NCBI GenBank assembly: GCA_031963445.1
Contig: JASSUH010000001.1
Span: 1,054,001 to 1,118,000 of the forward strand
Source of the DNA: JASSUD01 sp031963445
Lineage (GTDB): Bacteria; Pseudomonadota; Gammaproteobacteria; Burkholderiales; Burkholderiaceae
Length of the DNA: 64,000 nucleotides
Direction: 5' to 3'
Positions within the stretch are counted from its first letter, which is position 1, and every line of letters begins with the position of its first letter. Under the pieces are notes generated by a model, which made no database searches, had not been told where the DNA came from, and saw only the letters and a list, made by a program, of their open reading frames with translations. This document shows positions 9,302 to 17,245 of this stretch, piece after piece. Both the position numbers and the translations under genes were made by a program.

Positions 9302-9550
9302 TCACTGGCTTTGGTCTTTGAAATAACCTCTTAATTTGGCTAATTCAGCTGCTCGGCAATTACGTGCTTCTATCGTATCCGCTGCTATATTAACTGCCTT
9401 GTTCTTACACTCATCAAGCATCGGCTGTATTTCTTTAGGGTGCTCCTTAAAATAGTCAACCGTCTTAGCTCTTTCTCCACATGCACTCACTGCTATTAAC
9501 ATAGCGCCAATAATGCTGAGGTAGGTTGCGTGTTTCGTTGCGCGTTTCAT
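9302..9550 (-). CDS. EexN-like small lipoprotein
   Basis: 82 aa from ATG 9550, chosen because AAAGGAGT sits 4 nt upstream; the frame extends to 9589 but without family likeness. A lipoprotein signal (MKRATKHATYLSIIGAMLIAV) ends in the lipobox VSAC, so the mature protein starts at Cys and should be membrane anchored in the periplasm. The mature part TVDYFKEHPKEIQPMLDECK...EARNCRAAELA has the TVxxYxxHPxE...C...NC pattern of the EexN lipoprotein family, named after a plasmid entry-exclusion protein. Most chromosomal members have no known role. No conjugation gene is nearby. Confidence 0.75.
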   Translation of the reverse strand: MKRATKHATYLSIIGAMLIAVSACGERAKTVDYFKEHPKEIQPMLDECKNKAVNIAADTIEARNCRAAELAKLRGYFKDQSQ

Positions 9551-9628
9551 ATCACTCCTTTTTATTTGAGGTTGTGTATATCTCTGCAAGGTGCGTGCCT
9601 CCTCATTATTTATTCAGCGTCTTGCCAA

Positions 9629-10111
9629 TCAAACGAGTGCATCGATCAACCTCGTATTGAATTCACTTCGCATAAGAGAGGCGCGTTCTCTGAGTGCACC
9701 ACCCATGCAAAATACAGCCAACAAGATGGCGCCTGTAAAAGCAATATGTATAGCAAGAGGTAGAGTAGGCTTACTATTCAACCAGTTAATAGAAAAAGTG
9801 CCACCGCTTATTAGGGCCGCCAATAGCAAAATATGTTTAACTATTTTGAGGTAATGATTTCCTTGATCTGCGGTAACAATAAATGAGCTAGCCTCCGATG
9901 TATCGTGAAGAAGCGGCGAAGTAATCGACGCGTATTCAATTGATACAGCCTCTCCTATCGATAAGCTCGATACCTGTGCATTAGGGAGGGTGTAAAAAAG
10001 TGGCGGAGTTTGCAGATTCGGTGAATTTGGGACTGAGTTGAAGGAAAAGGATGAAGCTGCAGATGATGCAACTGATGCTGGGGGAGTAGGGTAAGGGGCT
10101 TGGGCGTCCAT
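9629..10111 (-). CDS. unknown protein with Pro/Ser-rich N-terminus and two membrane segments
   Basis: Not recognised. 160 aa. Residues 1-45 are rich in Pro, Ser and Ala (AQAPYPTPPASVASSAASSF), then a polar section, then two hydrophobic helices (HILLLAALISGGTF and IHIAFTGAILLAVFCMGGAL) separated by a short loop with Lys/Pro, ending in a polar tail. No signal peptide and no good Shine-Dalgarno at ATG 10111. Same strand as the EexN-like gene 79 bp downstream. A secreted or host-directed membrane protein is possible but unproven; the frame itself could be spurious. Confidence 0.5.
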   Translation of the reverse strand: MDAQAPYPTPPASVASSAASSFSFNSVPNSPNLQTPPLFYTLPNAQVSSLSIGEAVSIEYASITSPLLHDTSEASSFIVTADQGNHYLKIVKHILLLAALISGGTFSINWLNSKPTLPLAIHIAFTGAILLAVFCMGGALRERASLMRSEFNTRLIDALV

Positions 10112-10450
10112 TGTAAATTTTAGCTATACCAAACTGAGGAACCTTTCCGTAATCCTCTAGCGACGTCAGTCCTCGTGGCAAGTACTAGTGTGGTTATCTA
10201 GCCGCGGCCTGACTTGCTATAAGGGGTACGTAGAAACTCTCTAGGTAGATGAAATAAAAACGCTAGGCGTAACGATATGCGCCTCAAATATAAATAGAGG
10301 CAACATACGTTGTTAATGCTATAAAAAATCTTTGAGCTTGCGTAGCGTGCATTATCGCTAAATCGTTTCGGACTAAAGCTGGGCGACTTATGTTCTGTTG
10401 TCTTTGTATAGGGCGTTAATACAATTTTTAAAGGAAAGGTGGATTGAGCA
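10112..10450. other. accessory gap without a recognised gene
   Basis: AT-richer stretch between the two-TM protein and the glycosyltransferase. I see no convincing reading frame or structural RNA. Only the candidate promoter at 10451-10478 is noted at its right side. Confidence 0.5.
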
Positions 10451-10478
10451 TTGACACAGTTTTTTTCGCTTTTAAAAT
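10451..10478 (+). promoter_or_regulatory. candidate sigma-70 promoter for the glycosyltransferase
   Basis: TTGACA at 10451-10456 and TAAAAT at 10473-10478 with a 16-bp spacer. About 110 bp upstream of the glycosyltransferase start, in a gap with no other gene. Confidence 0.5.
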
Positions 10479-10588
10479 CTGCTGAGGTATTTCATTGCGG
10501 TATTTATATTGTTTTCTCAGTATGAAATTGGAAACCTCTGCCTAACCTCTGTATTTTTGCGCATGCAAAGCACCTGCTCTCATCATTT

Positions 10589-11371
10589 ATGCTCATACCC
10601 CACCATATTTCTATCATTGTAACGACCTACAATAGACCAGATGCTTTAGAGACCGTGATCGAAGGGCTTTTAGCTCAGACTGACAGAAGCTTTGAAATTA
10701 TTATTGCCGATGACGGCTCTTCAAGCGAGACTCAATTGCTTATTGAGTCTTTGGCTAAGCGAACCAATCTAACAATGTGTCATATTTGGCAACCTGATGA
10801 AGGTTTTCGGGCTGCTGCCATTCGTAATAAAGCTGTAGCAGCTTCAATTGGTGATTATTTGATTTTTTTAGATGGAGATTGTGTCCCGCAGCGAGATTTT
10901 GTAGCGCAGCATCGGCGCTTAGCTGAGAAAGGGCATCTCGTTACAGGCAGCCGAATATTGTTAGAACGTGATTTCACTCATAAAGCTTTGTTGGGCAAAC
11001 TAAAAATTCATGAAATTTCTCGCTTTGCCTGGTTTCTTGAGCGCATTCGCAATAATGTAAATAAATTTCTGCCTCTACTAAAAATCCCTGTTGGATTAAT
11101 CAGAAAAATTAAACCCCATTCTTTGCGGGGTGTTAAAAGCTGCAATTTAGCTGTTTGGCGTGATGACTTCCAGCGTATTCATGGCTTTGACGGGAATTTC
11201 ATCGGTTGGGGGCATGAAGATCGAGATTTTGTTATTCGCTTGTATCAGGCAGGGTTAAAGCGTAAGCATGGATTTTTTGCTACAGAAATATTCCATCTCT
11301 GGCACCCGCCGGCAGATCGTCATGCTGAGGCGGAGAATTTGCAGAAAGTGGGGAAAAAAATCAACTCCTAA
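10589..11371 (+). CDS. family 2 glycosyltransferase
   Basis: 260 aa inverting GT-A glycosyltransferase. The nucleotide-sugar domain starts ISIIVTTYNRPDALE, followed by IIADDGSS (sugar-nucleotide binding) and the DXD-type motif FLDGDCVPQRDF. The C-terminal section SCNLAVWRDDFQRIHGFD...GWGHEDRDFVIRL is the acceptor/galactosyltransferase-type module with its GWGxED motif. Proteins of this make-up often act in LPS core or capsule synthesis; donor and acceptor cannot be told. It stands alone between a two-TM gene and toxin-antitoxin relics, so its operon context gives no further help. Confidence 0.85.
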   Translation: MLIPHHISIIVTTYNRPDALETVIEGLLAQTDRSFEIIIADDGSSSETQLLIESLAKRTNLTMCHIWQPDEGFRAAAIRNKAVAASIGDYLIFLDGDCVPQRDFVAQHRRLAEKGHLVTGSRILLERDFTHKALLGKLKIHEISRFAWFLERIRNNVNKFLPLLKIPVGLIRKIKPHSLRGVKSCNLAVWRDDFQRIHGFDGNFIGWGHEDRDFVIRLYQAGLKRKHGFFATEIFHLWHPPADRHAEAENLQKVGKKINS

Positions 11372-11406
11372 AATCCATCCGTTTGTAATAAACGGTGACT
11401 GTGAAG

Positions 11407-11454
11407 TGTTATCAAACAGTCCGACTTATCGTATTGCGTAAATTTTTTAGTCAT
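11407..11454 (-). pseudogene. relic of an addiction-module antitoxin 5' end
   Basis: Read leftward from ATG 11454 the DNA encodes MTKKFTQYDKSDCL and is nearly identical over about 48 bases to the start of the intact prophage antitoxin at 61572 (MTEKFTQYDTADYL). TGAGGA lies just before the ATG as a ribosome binding site. After this the likeness stops and the frame does not continue as an antitoxin. This is a truncated paralogue. Confidence 0.7.
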
Positions 11455-11577
11455 TCCTCATGCAATCAAGCTTACAACGGCTGACATAAATCGGCATGCA
11501 GAGCCAATTGATAGGTTGGCGCAGAGACAAGAGAGTATGGGATTATGAGTAAAAAATCAGCCTTCCTATGAATCTCT

Positions 11578-11874
11578 TTATGCGGTAAGCGGTTGGATAT
11601 GTTTGATACGCTCCACCATACGCGGAGCAGCTGCTTTTAGATCATAGTCCATTTGTAAATCCAACCAATATTGCGGTGTTTGATTAAAGGCGTGGGCAAA
11701 CAAAAGAGCGAGTTCAGCTGTAATGGGGCGATTGCCTTTGAGCAGATGAGAGATACGCATCGGCGACACACCTATCAGACGAGCGAGTTAGGCCGGCTTA
11801 AGATGGGCATCTTCAAGAATTTCAGTGAGATATTCACCCGGATGAATGGCGGGTAGTCCATTTGAATAGCGCAT
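11578..11874 (-). pseudogene. higA: HigA-type antitoxin with in-frame stop
   Basis: From ATG 11874 the frame encodes MRYSNGLPAIHPGEYLTEIL...HLKPA, then TAA, then LARLIGVSPMRISHLLKG...ALLFAHAFNQTPQYWLDLQ to the stop at 11578. Together this is a full-length 98-residue XRE-type HigA/VapI antitoxin (HPGE start, helix-turn-helix, YWLxLQ end). The TAA at codon 29 stands where relatives have a glutamine, so a single CAA to TAA change would explain it. No higB toxin gene lies upstream. A downstream restart at GTG 11769 would give only part of the DNA-binding domain. Confidence 0.85.
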
Positions 11875-11935
11875 GTTAGAGAGATATATTTCAAAAAATA
11901 ATTAGTCTAATCTTAATTATTATAAAGCGAGCTAA

Positions 11936-12217
11936 TTAAGTCGCTACAGCGATTACAACGGCAGGATTTGATCGAGCAATGGCAAGCAGCGTCCGCGCAG
12001 CTCCACTTGGGCGTTTTCGTCCTTGCTTCCAACCTTGTAAGGTGCGCACAGATACGCCTAATAAAGCTGAAAATTGTCTTTGTGACAAACCTACTTGCGC
12101 GCACGCCTCAGCCGCCTCTGTGAGAGGCACTTTATGGCTTCTAGCTGCGCGTCCTGCTTTCATATCTCGTACAGCTTCCATTAAATCTGCTTGAAACTGT
12201 TCCATTTCTTTATCCAT
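11936..12217 (-). CDS. XRE-type antitoxin of a RelE/HigB-like module
   Basis: 93 aa. The C-terminal half is a helix-turn-helix domain (AEACAQVGLSQRQFSALLGVSVRTLQGWKQGRKRPSGAA) of the kind found in antitoxins encoded behind their toxin. The N-terminus MDKEMEQFQADLMEAVRDMK is the dimerising/toxin-binding part. Its ATG overlaps the stop of the upstream toxin remnant (ATGGATAA), the classical coupling of such pairs. The antitoxin is intact whereas the toxin has lost its start. Confidence 0.8.
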   Translation of the reverse strand: MDKEMEQFQADLMEAVRDMKAGRAARSHKVPLTEAAEACAQVGLSQRQFSALLGVSVRTLQGWKQGRKRPSGAARTLLAIARSNPAVVIAVAT

Positions 12218-12482
12218 GATCTATCTCCGATTTCAACGCATTTAAAAAGCTGATTGGTAGCGTGTCGAATTTCGATTTTGTATAGTCTACCAGTAGCCAT
12301 ATTTCGCTATTACTAAGAACTGTATAAGTAATAACTCGCATTCCTCCTCGTTTACCCATGCCGCGCTTAGTCCAGCGCACTTTGCGCAAGCCATCTGTGC
12401 CGGTAATTAAATCTCCTGCGGTTGGGTTGGCGGCAATCCAGTGAATGAAAGCTTCGTGCTCTTCGTTAGACAGACAGCAGCT
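12210..12482 (-). pseudogene. RelE/HigB-like toxin lacking its N-terminus
   Basis: The leftward frame ending at TAA 12210 encodes LSNEEHEAFIHWIAANPTAG, then DLITGTDGLRKVRWTK and GGMRVITYTVLSNSEIWLLV...FLNALKSEIDHG, which is the body of a RelE/HigB-2 type mRNA interferase. Relatives begin with about 15-20 more residues (a pattern of M..FIET..F). Here a TAA stop at 12483-12485 precedes the conserved region, with no ATG, GTG or TTG between, so the 5' end is deleted. It is too broken for the usual start, although a CTG start cannot be excluded. Confidence 0.75.
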
Positions 12483-12679
12483 TTATAGTGTATCTATTTA
12501 TCGTCAACACAGATATTTAGAGAAAACGGAAATTCGATGATAAGCCGAGGCCCGAGTAAGTCGCTGTGACAAAAGGAGAATGTGCAAGGCAACTAAGAAA
12601 TGAGAATGTTTTAAGAGAAACAGTTAGCGACTAAAAAATATAAGTTGTAGAGCAGAAGTAAAATTACGAAGCAAAACAG

Positions 12680-12708
12680 TTGAGGCTGATTCCGCGCTTT
12701 GATATACT
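12680..12708 (+). promoter_or_regulatory. promoter of tRNA-Met
   Basis: TTGAGG at 12680-12685 and TATACT at 12703-12708 with a 17-bp spacer, placing the transcription start a few bases before the mature tRNA at 12722. Confidence 0.7.
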
Positions 12709-12721
12709 GCACCGCTTCATA

Positions 12722-12796
12722 GGGCCGTTAGCTCAGCGGTAGAGCAGGGGACTCATAATCCCTTGGTCGCTGGTTCGACCCCAGCACGGCCCACCA
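12722..12796 (+). tRNA. tRNA-Met (anticodon CAT)
   Basis: 75 nt including encoded CCA. Acceptor arms GGGCCGT and ACGGCCC pair, the D arm reads GCTCAGCGGTAGAGC, the anticodon loop is CTCATAA with CAT at 12754-12756, and the T arm is GCTGGTTCGACCCCAGC. It lacks the features of initiator tRNA. From sequence alone a CAT tRNA modified to read AUA (Ile) cannot be fully excluded, but the body matches beta-proteobacterial elongator Met. Confidence 0.93.
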
Positions 12797-12875
12797 ATGT
12801 TTGATGATTGCTCGCTTTCTGATCGAAACTTATGTTGATCACATGCGTTAACTATCATCATGCCGACTGCATTTG

Positions 12876-12901
12876 CCTTTCTGTTGACCTATCAACAAAG
12901 G
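12876..12901. promoter_or_regulatory. palindrome upstream of bioY, possible operator
   Basis: CCTT-TC-TGTTGA-CCTA-TCAACA-AAGG: a 6-bp core inverted repeat around 4 nt, extended by a second 4-bp arm. It lies about 60 bp before the bioY start. A biotin-responsive site is a possibility, but it matches neither the BirA nor the BioR operator known to me. Confidence 0.3.
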
Positions 12902-12957
12902 TATTCCTTGCCCGTGAGTTCCCGGGGTCTTTGTTAACTTTTTAAAAAGTCTACATC

Positions 12958-13542
12958 ATGCGTCGTTCTGCTATTGCCCCTGCTCCTTTTATGCCTATGT
13001 CATGGCTGGCTGCTCGTCCTTTGGGTGTGCGTGCGTTATCAGTCGTGATCGGAAGTTTCTTGTTAGCGCTGGCATCAAGAATCGAAGTGCCGCTTATCCC
13101 CGTGCCAATGAATATGCAAACTTTTGCGATAGTCATGATAGGGGCTTTGTATGGCTGGCGTTTAGGTGCTGTTACTGTGCTTCTGTGGTTAACTGAAGGG
13201 GCTTTGGGCTTGCCAGTTTTTTCTGGCGGTGCGGCTGGCATAGGTTATTTCTTGGGGCCGACGGCTGGCTATTTGTTTTCATTTCCTTTTTTGGCAGCTT
13301 TTATCGGCTGGTTAGTCGAAAAGAAAAAAATAGTGGAAAGCGTATGGCGCCTGAGTTTTGCGATGTTAATCGGGCACGCTCTTTGTGTTGCAGCGGGTGC
13401 AGCTTGGCTCGCCTATCTAATTGGTGCTGAAAAGGCTTGGTTGTTTGGCGTAGCGCCATTTATTTTCGGATCAGTGTTGAAATCAGGCTTAGCTGCGCTA
13501 ACCGTTGAAGCAGTCCGGAATGTGACTGCTAAACGTTCCTAG
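12958..13542 (+). CDS. bioY: BioY biotin uptake protein (S component)
   Basis: 194-aa integral membrane protein of the ECF-type biotin transporters with about six membrane segments. The family section FLLALASRIEVPLIPVPMN followed by MQTFAIVMIGALYGWRLG, then GLPVFSGGAAGIGYFLGPTAGY, is intact. BioY can work alone or with BioMN, which are not seen here. The start at ATG 12958 is chosen as first in frame; ATGs at residues 12 and 14 are alternatives. The TAG stop coincides with the left end of an A-type palindrome. Biotin import suits an organism that depends on a host for vitamins (inference). Confidence 0.93.
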   Translation: MRRSAIAPAPFMPMSWLAARPLGVRALSVVIGSFLLALASRIEVPLIPVPMNMQTFAIVMIGALYGWRLGAVTVLLWLTEGALGLPVFSGGAAGIGYFLGPTAGYLFSFPFLAAFIGWLVEKKKIVESVWRLSFAMLIGHALCVAAGAAWLAYLIGAEKAWLFGVAPFIFGSVLKSGLAALTVEAVRNVTAKRS

Positions 13543-13633
13543 GAATTTGTTTAGGCTCTCCCTGGCGCCTCCTTGCCGTACGTACTGTCTGCGTCGGGGC
13601 AAGGCCACAAGGAAGACCCTAAACAGGCTCTAA
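13540..13633. repeat. dispersed palindromic element family A, copy 3 (short form)
   Basis: CTAGGAATTTGTTTAGG at the left and CCTAAACAGGCTCTAAG at the right. The inner section is shorter than in other copies: the GCGCCGCC arm has been lost on the left side, and GTCGGGGCAAGG replaces the right arm. The left end supplies the bioY stop codon. Confidence 0.8.
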
Positions 13634-13650
13634 GAATTTAAGCGCTTTTT

Positions 13651-14073
13651 ATGATTCGTTTACGTGCTCACCACTTGTTGTGCATGCTGACTTATGTGGG
13701 GCGGGGTTATAACCCCGCCTTTATTGCAAATTTTGATAAGTTGATTGAGCGCTTGGCTCAAGGCGAGAAAATCTTGCTGGTAGAAGGGCCTGATGATATT
13801 TGTCACCCGCTACTTGCTACAGATGATCAGCATTGCTTACATGCCAGTGTGCTTAAACGAGATAAGCAAGCAGCTGCGGCGCTGAGCGAAGTGCTAGGCT
13901 GTATCGTTGCCCCTAATACGTGTCTGACTCTTAACCCTGAACAGTTTGATTTGATGCGTACGGCTTTTGCGCAAGGTGCTAGCCGTGCTGCTTGCAGTGG
14001 TTGTGAATGGTCGGATTTGTGCACAAGTGTTGCATGCTCAGGCTTTGCCAATACTAAATTAGGGAAGCGCTGA
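13651..14073 (+). CDS. DUF1284 domain protein
   Basis: 140 aa. The N-terminus IRLRAHHLLCMLTYVGRGYN is the hallmark of the DUF1284 family (COG3543). Cysteines near the end (CSGCEWSDLCTSVACSGF) together with C11, C50 and others suggest metal or iron-sulfur binding, which is inference. No enzymatic role is established for the family. Starts 18 bp after the A-type palindrome and is followed by bamC on the same strand. Confidence 0.85.
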   Translation: MIRLRAHHLLCMLTYVGRGYNPAFIANFDKLIERLAQGEKILLVEGPDDICHPLLATDDQHCLHASVLKRDKQAAAALSEVLGCIVAPNTCLTLNPEQFDLMRTAFAQGASRAACSGCEWSDLCTSVACSGFANTKLGKR

Positions 14074-14208
14074 ATTAAATGCGATGGGCACTGAATACGA
14101 GGGCAAGTCGTGCATCTAGTACAGTCACTAGATATGCAGTTGCTTTTACTTGGTTTAGTGCTTTCTTGATTGATTTTTAGAAGACGCTAGCGTGCCTAGC
14201 GAAAGACG

Positions 14209-15405
14209 ATGAAACTAAGGTTAGATTCGCCCCTGCTTTATAGCGTAGCGCTTAGCGCTGCACTAGGTTTGGTCGCGGCTTGTACAACAGTTGAACCACA
14301 AGCGATTGACTATGCCACTCCAATAAAACCTAGTGAGTCGCCATTAGTGATGCCGCCCGATATAACAGCCGAAGCGGATAGTGCGCATAAAAGTCAGTCT
14401 GAGGCAGATGCAACGTTGTCTGCCTATCAACATCAGCCGCACAGTGCTGAGCCTGTCAAAGATGTGCTTAAACCCGTTCCTGGTATATCCATTCAACGTG
14501 ATGGCACTGCGCATTGGCTCGTGGTGCAGCATAAAACGCCAGCGCAGTTGCTGCCGTTGCTGCGTCAGTTTTGGCAAGAGCAAGATTTCTCGCTCGTGCT
14601 TGATAAGCCTGAGCGTGCCTTTATGGAAACAGAGTGGAAACAGACGCGTGCTCCCATTAAGCTTGGAATTATTCGCCAAACTTTATCAAAAGGCTTGGGG
14701 AGTATTTATGTCACTGCTGAAAAAAATAAATACCGTACACGCTTGGAAGTTGGTGCAAATGGGGCGACTTATATATTTATCAGTCAACTAGGTATGCATG
14801 AAGTGTCTACTGGGCTGACTAAGCAATGGACCCAGTGGGAAGCAACACCCAATAATCCAACGTTAGAAATAGAGTATTTGCAGCGCCTAATGTACGCGCT
14901 TGCATCCGGTGGACGTAAAGCGGCGACGAAGCCGGCTGTAGCAGTGGGTCCTGCAGTGCCGCAAAACGCACAGCCAGTGCCTGTTGTTAAAAATAAGTCA
15001 GCACAGCAAGAGCCAACAAGTGCGTCAAGTAAAGAAACGCTCAGCGCTCAAGTCACTCAATTCGAGTTGGCTCAATCTTTTGATCGTGCGTGGTTACGTG
15101 TGGGGTTAGCGCTTGAGCGCGAGAACTTTACAGTGGATGATCGAGATCGTGAGCGAGGTCTTTATTATGTGCGTTATGTTGACCCGAACGATCGTGGTGT
15201 TGGGCAACAAGGCTTTTGGCGTCAGGTCTTTCACGGCAAGAGAGAAAAAGTAGCCAAGCAATACAAGCTGAATGTAAAGGCACTGACTGAAACAGAGACG
15301 CGGGTCGCTATTGTGAACGAAGCTAACGAAATCGATACATCACCGCAAGCACGCTGGATTGTCTCTCGCTTAGCGGAACAACTGCGGCCAGAAGCAGCAG
15401 AGTAA
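14209..15405 (+). CDS. bamC: outer membrane protein assembly factor BamC (NlpB)
   Basis: Lipoprotein subunit of the BAM complex that inserts beta-barrel proteins in the outer membrane. 398 aa with a lipoprotein signal ending LGLVAAC. The unstructured N-terminal lasso PSESPLVMPPDI, which contacts BamD, is present, followed by two helix-grip domains (from about residue 100 and about residue 285, e.g. SFDRAWLRVGLALERENFTV) linked by a Gln/Ala/Pro-rich hinge. In Burkholderia it normally follows dapA; here it stands after a DUF1284 gene. Confidence 0.92.
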   Translation: MKLRLDSPLLYSVALSAALGLVAACTTVEPQAIDYATPIKPSESPLVMPPDITAEADSAHKSQSEADATLSAYQHQPHSAEPVKDVLKPVPGISIQRDGTAHWLVVQHKTPAQLLPLLRQFWQEQDFSLVLDKPERAFMETEWKQTRAPIKLGIIRQTLSKGLGSIYVTAEKNKYRTRLEVGANGATYIFISQLGMHEVSTGLTKQWTQWEATPNNPTLEIEYLQRLMYALASGGRKAATKPAVAVGPAVPQNAQPVPVVKNKSAQQEPTSASSKETLSAQVTQFELAQSFDRAWLRVGLALERENFTVDDRDRERGLYYVRYVDPNDRGVGQQGFWRQVFHGKREKVAKQYKLNVKALTETETRVAIVNEANEIDTSPQARWIVSRLAEQLRPEAAE

Positions 15406-15427
15406 CCCATTACAACAGTCTCATAGC

Positions 15428-15455
15428 AGAGCCGGTTTGCTGATGTACCGGCTCT
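15428..15455 (+). terminator. hairpin after bamC
   Basis: AGAGCCGG (15428-15435) and CCGGCTCT (15448-15455) with a 12-nt loop, 23 bp after the bamC stop. The following sequence has only a weak T content. Confidence 0.5.
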
Positions 15456-15580
15456 TGGCCTCTGCTTAATCCCTATAGCAGCAAGATAATCAAATGGACC
15501 TCCTTGTCGTACTAGCAGCCAAGGCATCCTTGCTGTAGGGGCATGCAGAGGTTCCCTTGCTCGAAACCAATTGCTTTTCT

Positions 15581-17245
15581 TCAGCGCAGATAACGTTGCA
15601 AAGAGGGTTCTACTGCATTGGGATACATCGCCATTAGCTTAATTAAGATGCTATTGGTCCAGCCAAAGCCAGCTTGTAACACATATTCTCCGCCTTTTGC
15701 AGCGCGCTCCTCTTCCACATCGTATTTCTCAAAAAGCAGCCCTGTTTGCTTGTACACCCGAATATTTTTATTTATCCAGCGTTCAGCAATAGTTTGCGCT
15801 AAGGCATTCTCCCCGTATTGATTCAGGCCTGCCACAGCAATCCATTGCAATGGTGCCCAGCCATTTGGTGCGTCCCATTGCTGGCCACTGCGTACAGGAG
15901 TCGTAACAATGCCGCCAGGTTTAAGCAAAATATGTTTTACATTGTCGGCTACTTGGCGCGCTTGCATGGGTGTCGCTAGCTTTAGAAATAGCGGATACAA
16001 GGTAGCAGCCGTAACACGGTGGTTAGGTTGGTTTTGATGCCAGTTATAGTCTACAAAAAAACCTTGCTTTTCATCCCAAAGCGCAGCCTGGATGGCTGTC
16101 CGTCGACGTGTTGCGAGTTGTTCAAAATATTCGGCACGAGCCGTATGTTCAGCTAAGCGATTGGCTTTTGCTAAAGTTTGCTCCAGATGGAAGAGCAATG
16201 CATTTAAATCAATCGGTAATAGTGCAGTGGTTTGGATGGTCGATAAATTTTTATCTTCGGTTAACCAGCGCGAGCTGAAATCCCAACCGCTTTCGCAAGC
16301 GGCACGCAGATTACGATAAACATCCGTGGCTAGACGAGGTGATTTAGCGACTGTTTTTAAGTCTTCGAGGTAGGCTTCGTCACGTGGTATAGCTTGATCA
16401 TCCCAAAAACGATTTAGCACAGCGCCGTTTGGTAGACGTACTACACGCCGATAAGCCTCTCCCTTTTTTAGATGCTCAGCGCCGCTCATCCAATATTCAT
16501 GCTCTTTTTCAAGGGCTGGCAAATAATCAGTGTAGATTTTCTCGCCTTCGTGTTGCGCGACCAATTCCACCATCAATGAAAAGAATGGGGGTTCTGAGCG
16601 GCTTAAATAATAGCTACGGTTTGCGTTGGGGATATGCCCATAGCGCTCAATCAGAATAGCGAAATTTTTGAGTATGTTAGCCGTAAGTTGATGCTGTCCC
16701 GTTTCTTCTAGGCCCAACATAATGAAATAGGAATCCCAATAATAAAGCTCATCGAAACGGCCATCGGGTACAACGTAAGGATGGGGCAGGGGGAGCAGTG
16801 ACGTATAGTGCGCAAAAGTGTTATCTGGAGCGTGACGCAATATCTGCCATAAGTTATCGAGATGGTGATGCAAGCGAGCGTGCTCTTGTTCGCCAGGTTC
16901 AGTGATTGAGGCTAAAGTGTGTTCTTTAAGTAAGCGCGCAGGCGGCGCAAAATGTTGATGCACGAAAGTGTGCAAATTGAAGTCTGGCTCTAATTTTTCT
17001 TGCCGATAACGATTTAAAAGCTGCTGTGGTGACGCGTCAGGCGTCATATCAGGAAAAGTTTTACTGTCGGCAAAAATTCGTTGTGTTTGCACCTCATGGA
17101 ATAGCTCTCCATATTCGACAGAAGGCGGTGTCATGAGTAACACAGCATCAGAAGAAGATTGAGCGGTGTCCTGAGCGGCTGCGGCAGTGGCATGTTGCAT
17201 AAAATAAGGCCAGACAAAAAAAGAAAGAAGCAGCTTCTTAATCAT
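15581..17245 (-). CDS. treA: periplasmic trehalase (GH37)
   Basis: Hydrolyses trehalose to two glucose molecules outside the cytoplasm. 554 aa with a signal peptide (KKLLLSFFVWPYFMQHATAA). Both GH37 signatures are visible: PDGRFDELYYWDSYF at residues 160-174 and QQWDAPNGWAP at about 455; the conserved EKYDVEE...GGEYVLQAGFGW end is also intact. Length is normal for TreA. A near-perfect inverted repeat TAACCGGTTA lies 19 bp before the start. Trehalose is a main fungal storage sugar, so an exported trehalase fits life inside or beside a fungus; this ecological reading is inference. Confidence 0.95.
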   Translation of the reverse strand: MIKKLLLSFFVWPYFMQHATAAAAQDTAQSSSDAVLLMTPPSVEYGELFHEVQTQRIFADSKTFPDMTPDASPQQLLNRYRQEKLEPDFNLHTFVHQHFAPPARLLKEHTLASITEPGEQEHARLHHHLDNLWQILRHAPDNTFAHYTSLLPLPHPYVVPDGRFDELYYWDSYFIMLGLEETGQHQLTANILKNFAILIERYGHIPNANRSYYLSRSEPPFFSLMVELVAQHEGEKIYTDYLPALEKEHEYWMSGAEHLKKGEAYRRVVRLPNGAVLNRFWDDQAIPRDEAYLEDLKTVAKSPRLATDVYRNLRAACESGWDFSSRWLTEDKNLSTIQTTALLPIDLNALLFHLEQTLAKANRLAEHTARAEYFEQLATRRRTAIQAALWDEKQGFFVDYNWHQNQPNHRVTAATLYPLFLKLATPMQARQVADNVKHILLKPGGIVTTPVRSGQQWDAPNGWAPLQWIAVAGLNQYGENALAQTIAERWINKNIRVYKQTGLLFEKYDVEEERAAKGGEYVLQAGFGWTNSILIKLMAMYPNAVEPSLQRYLR

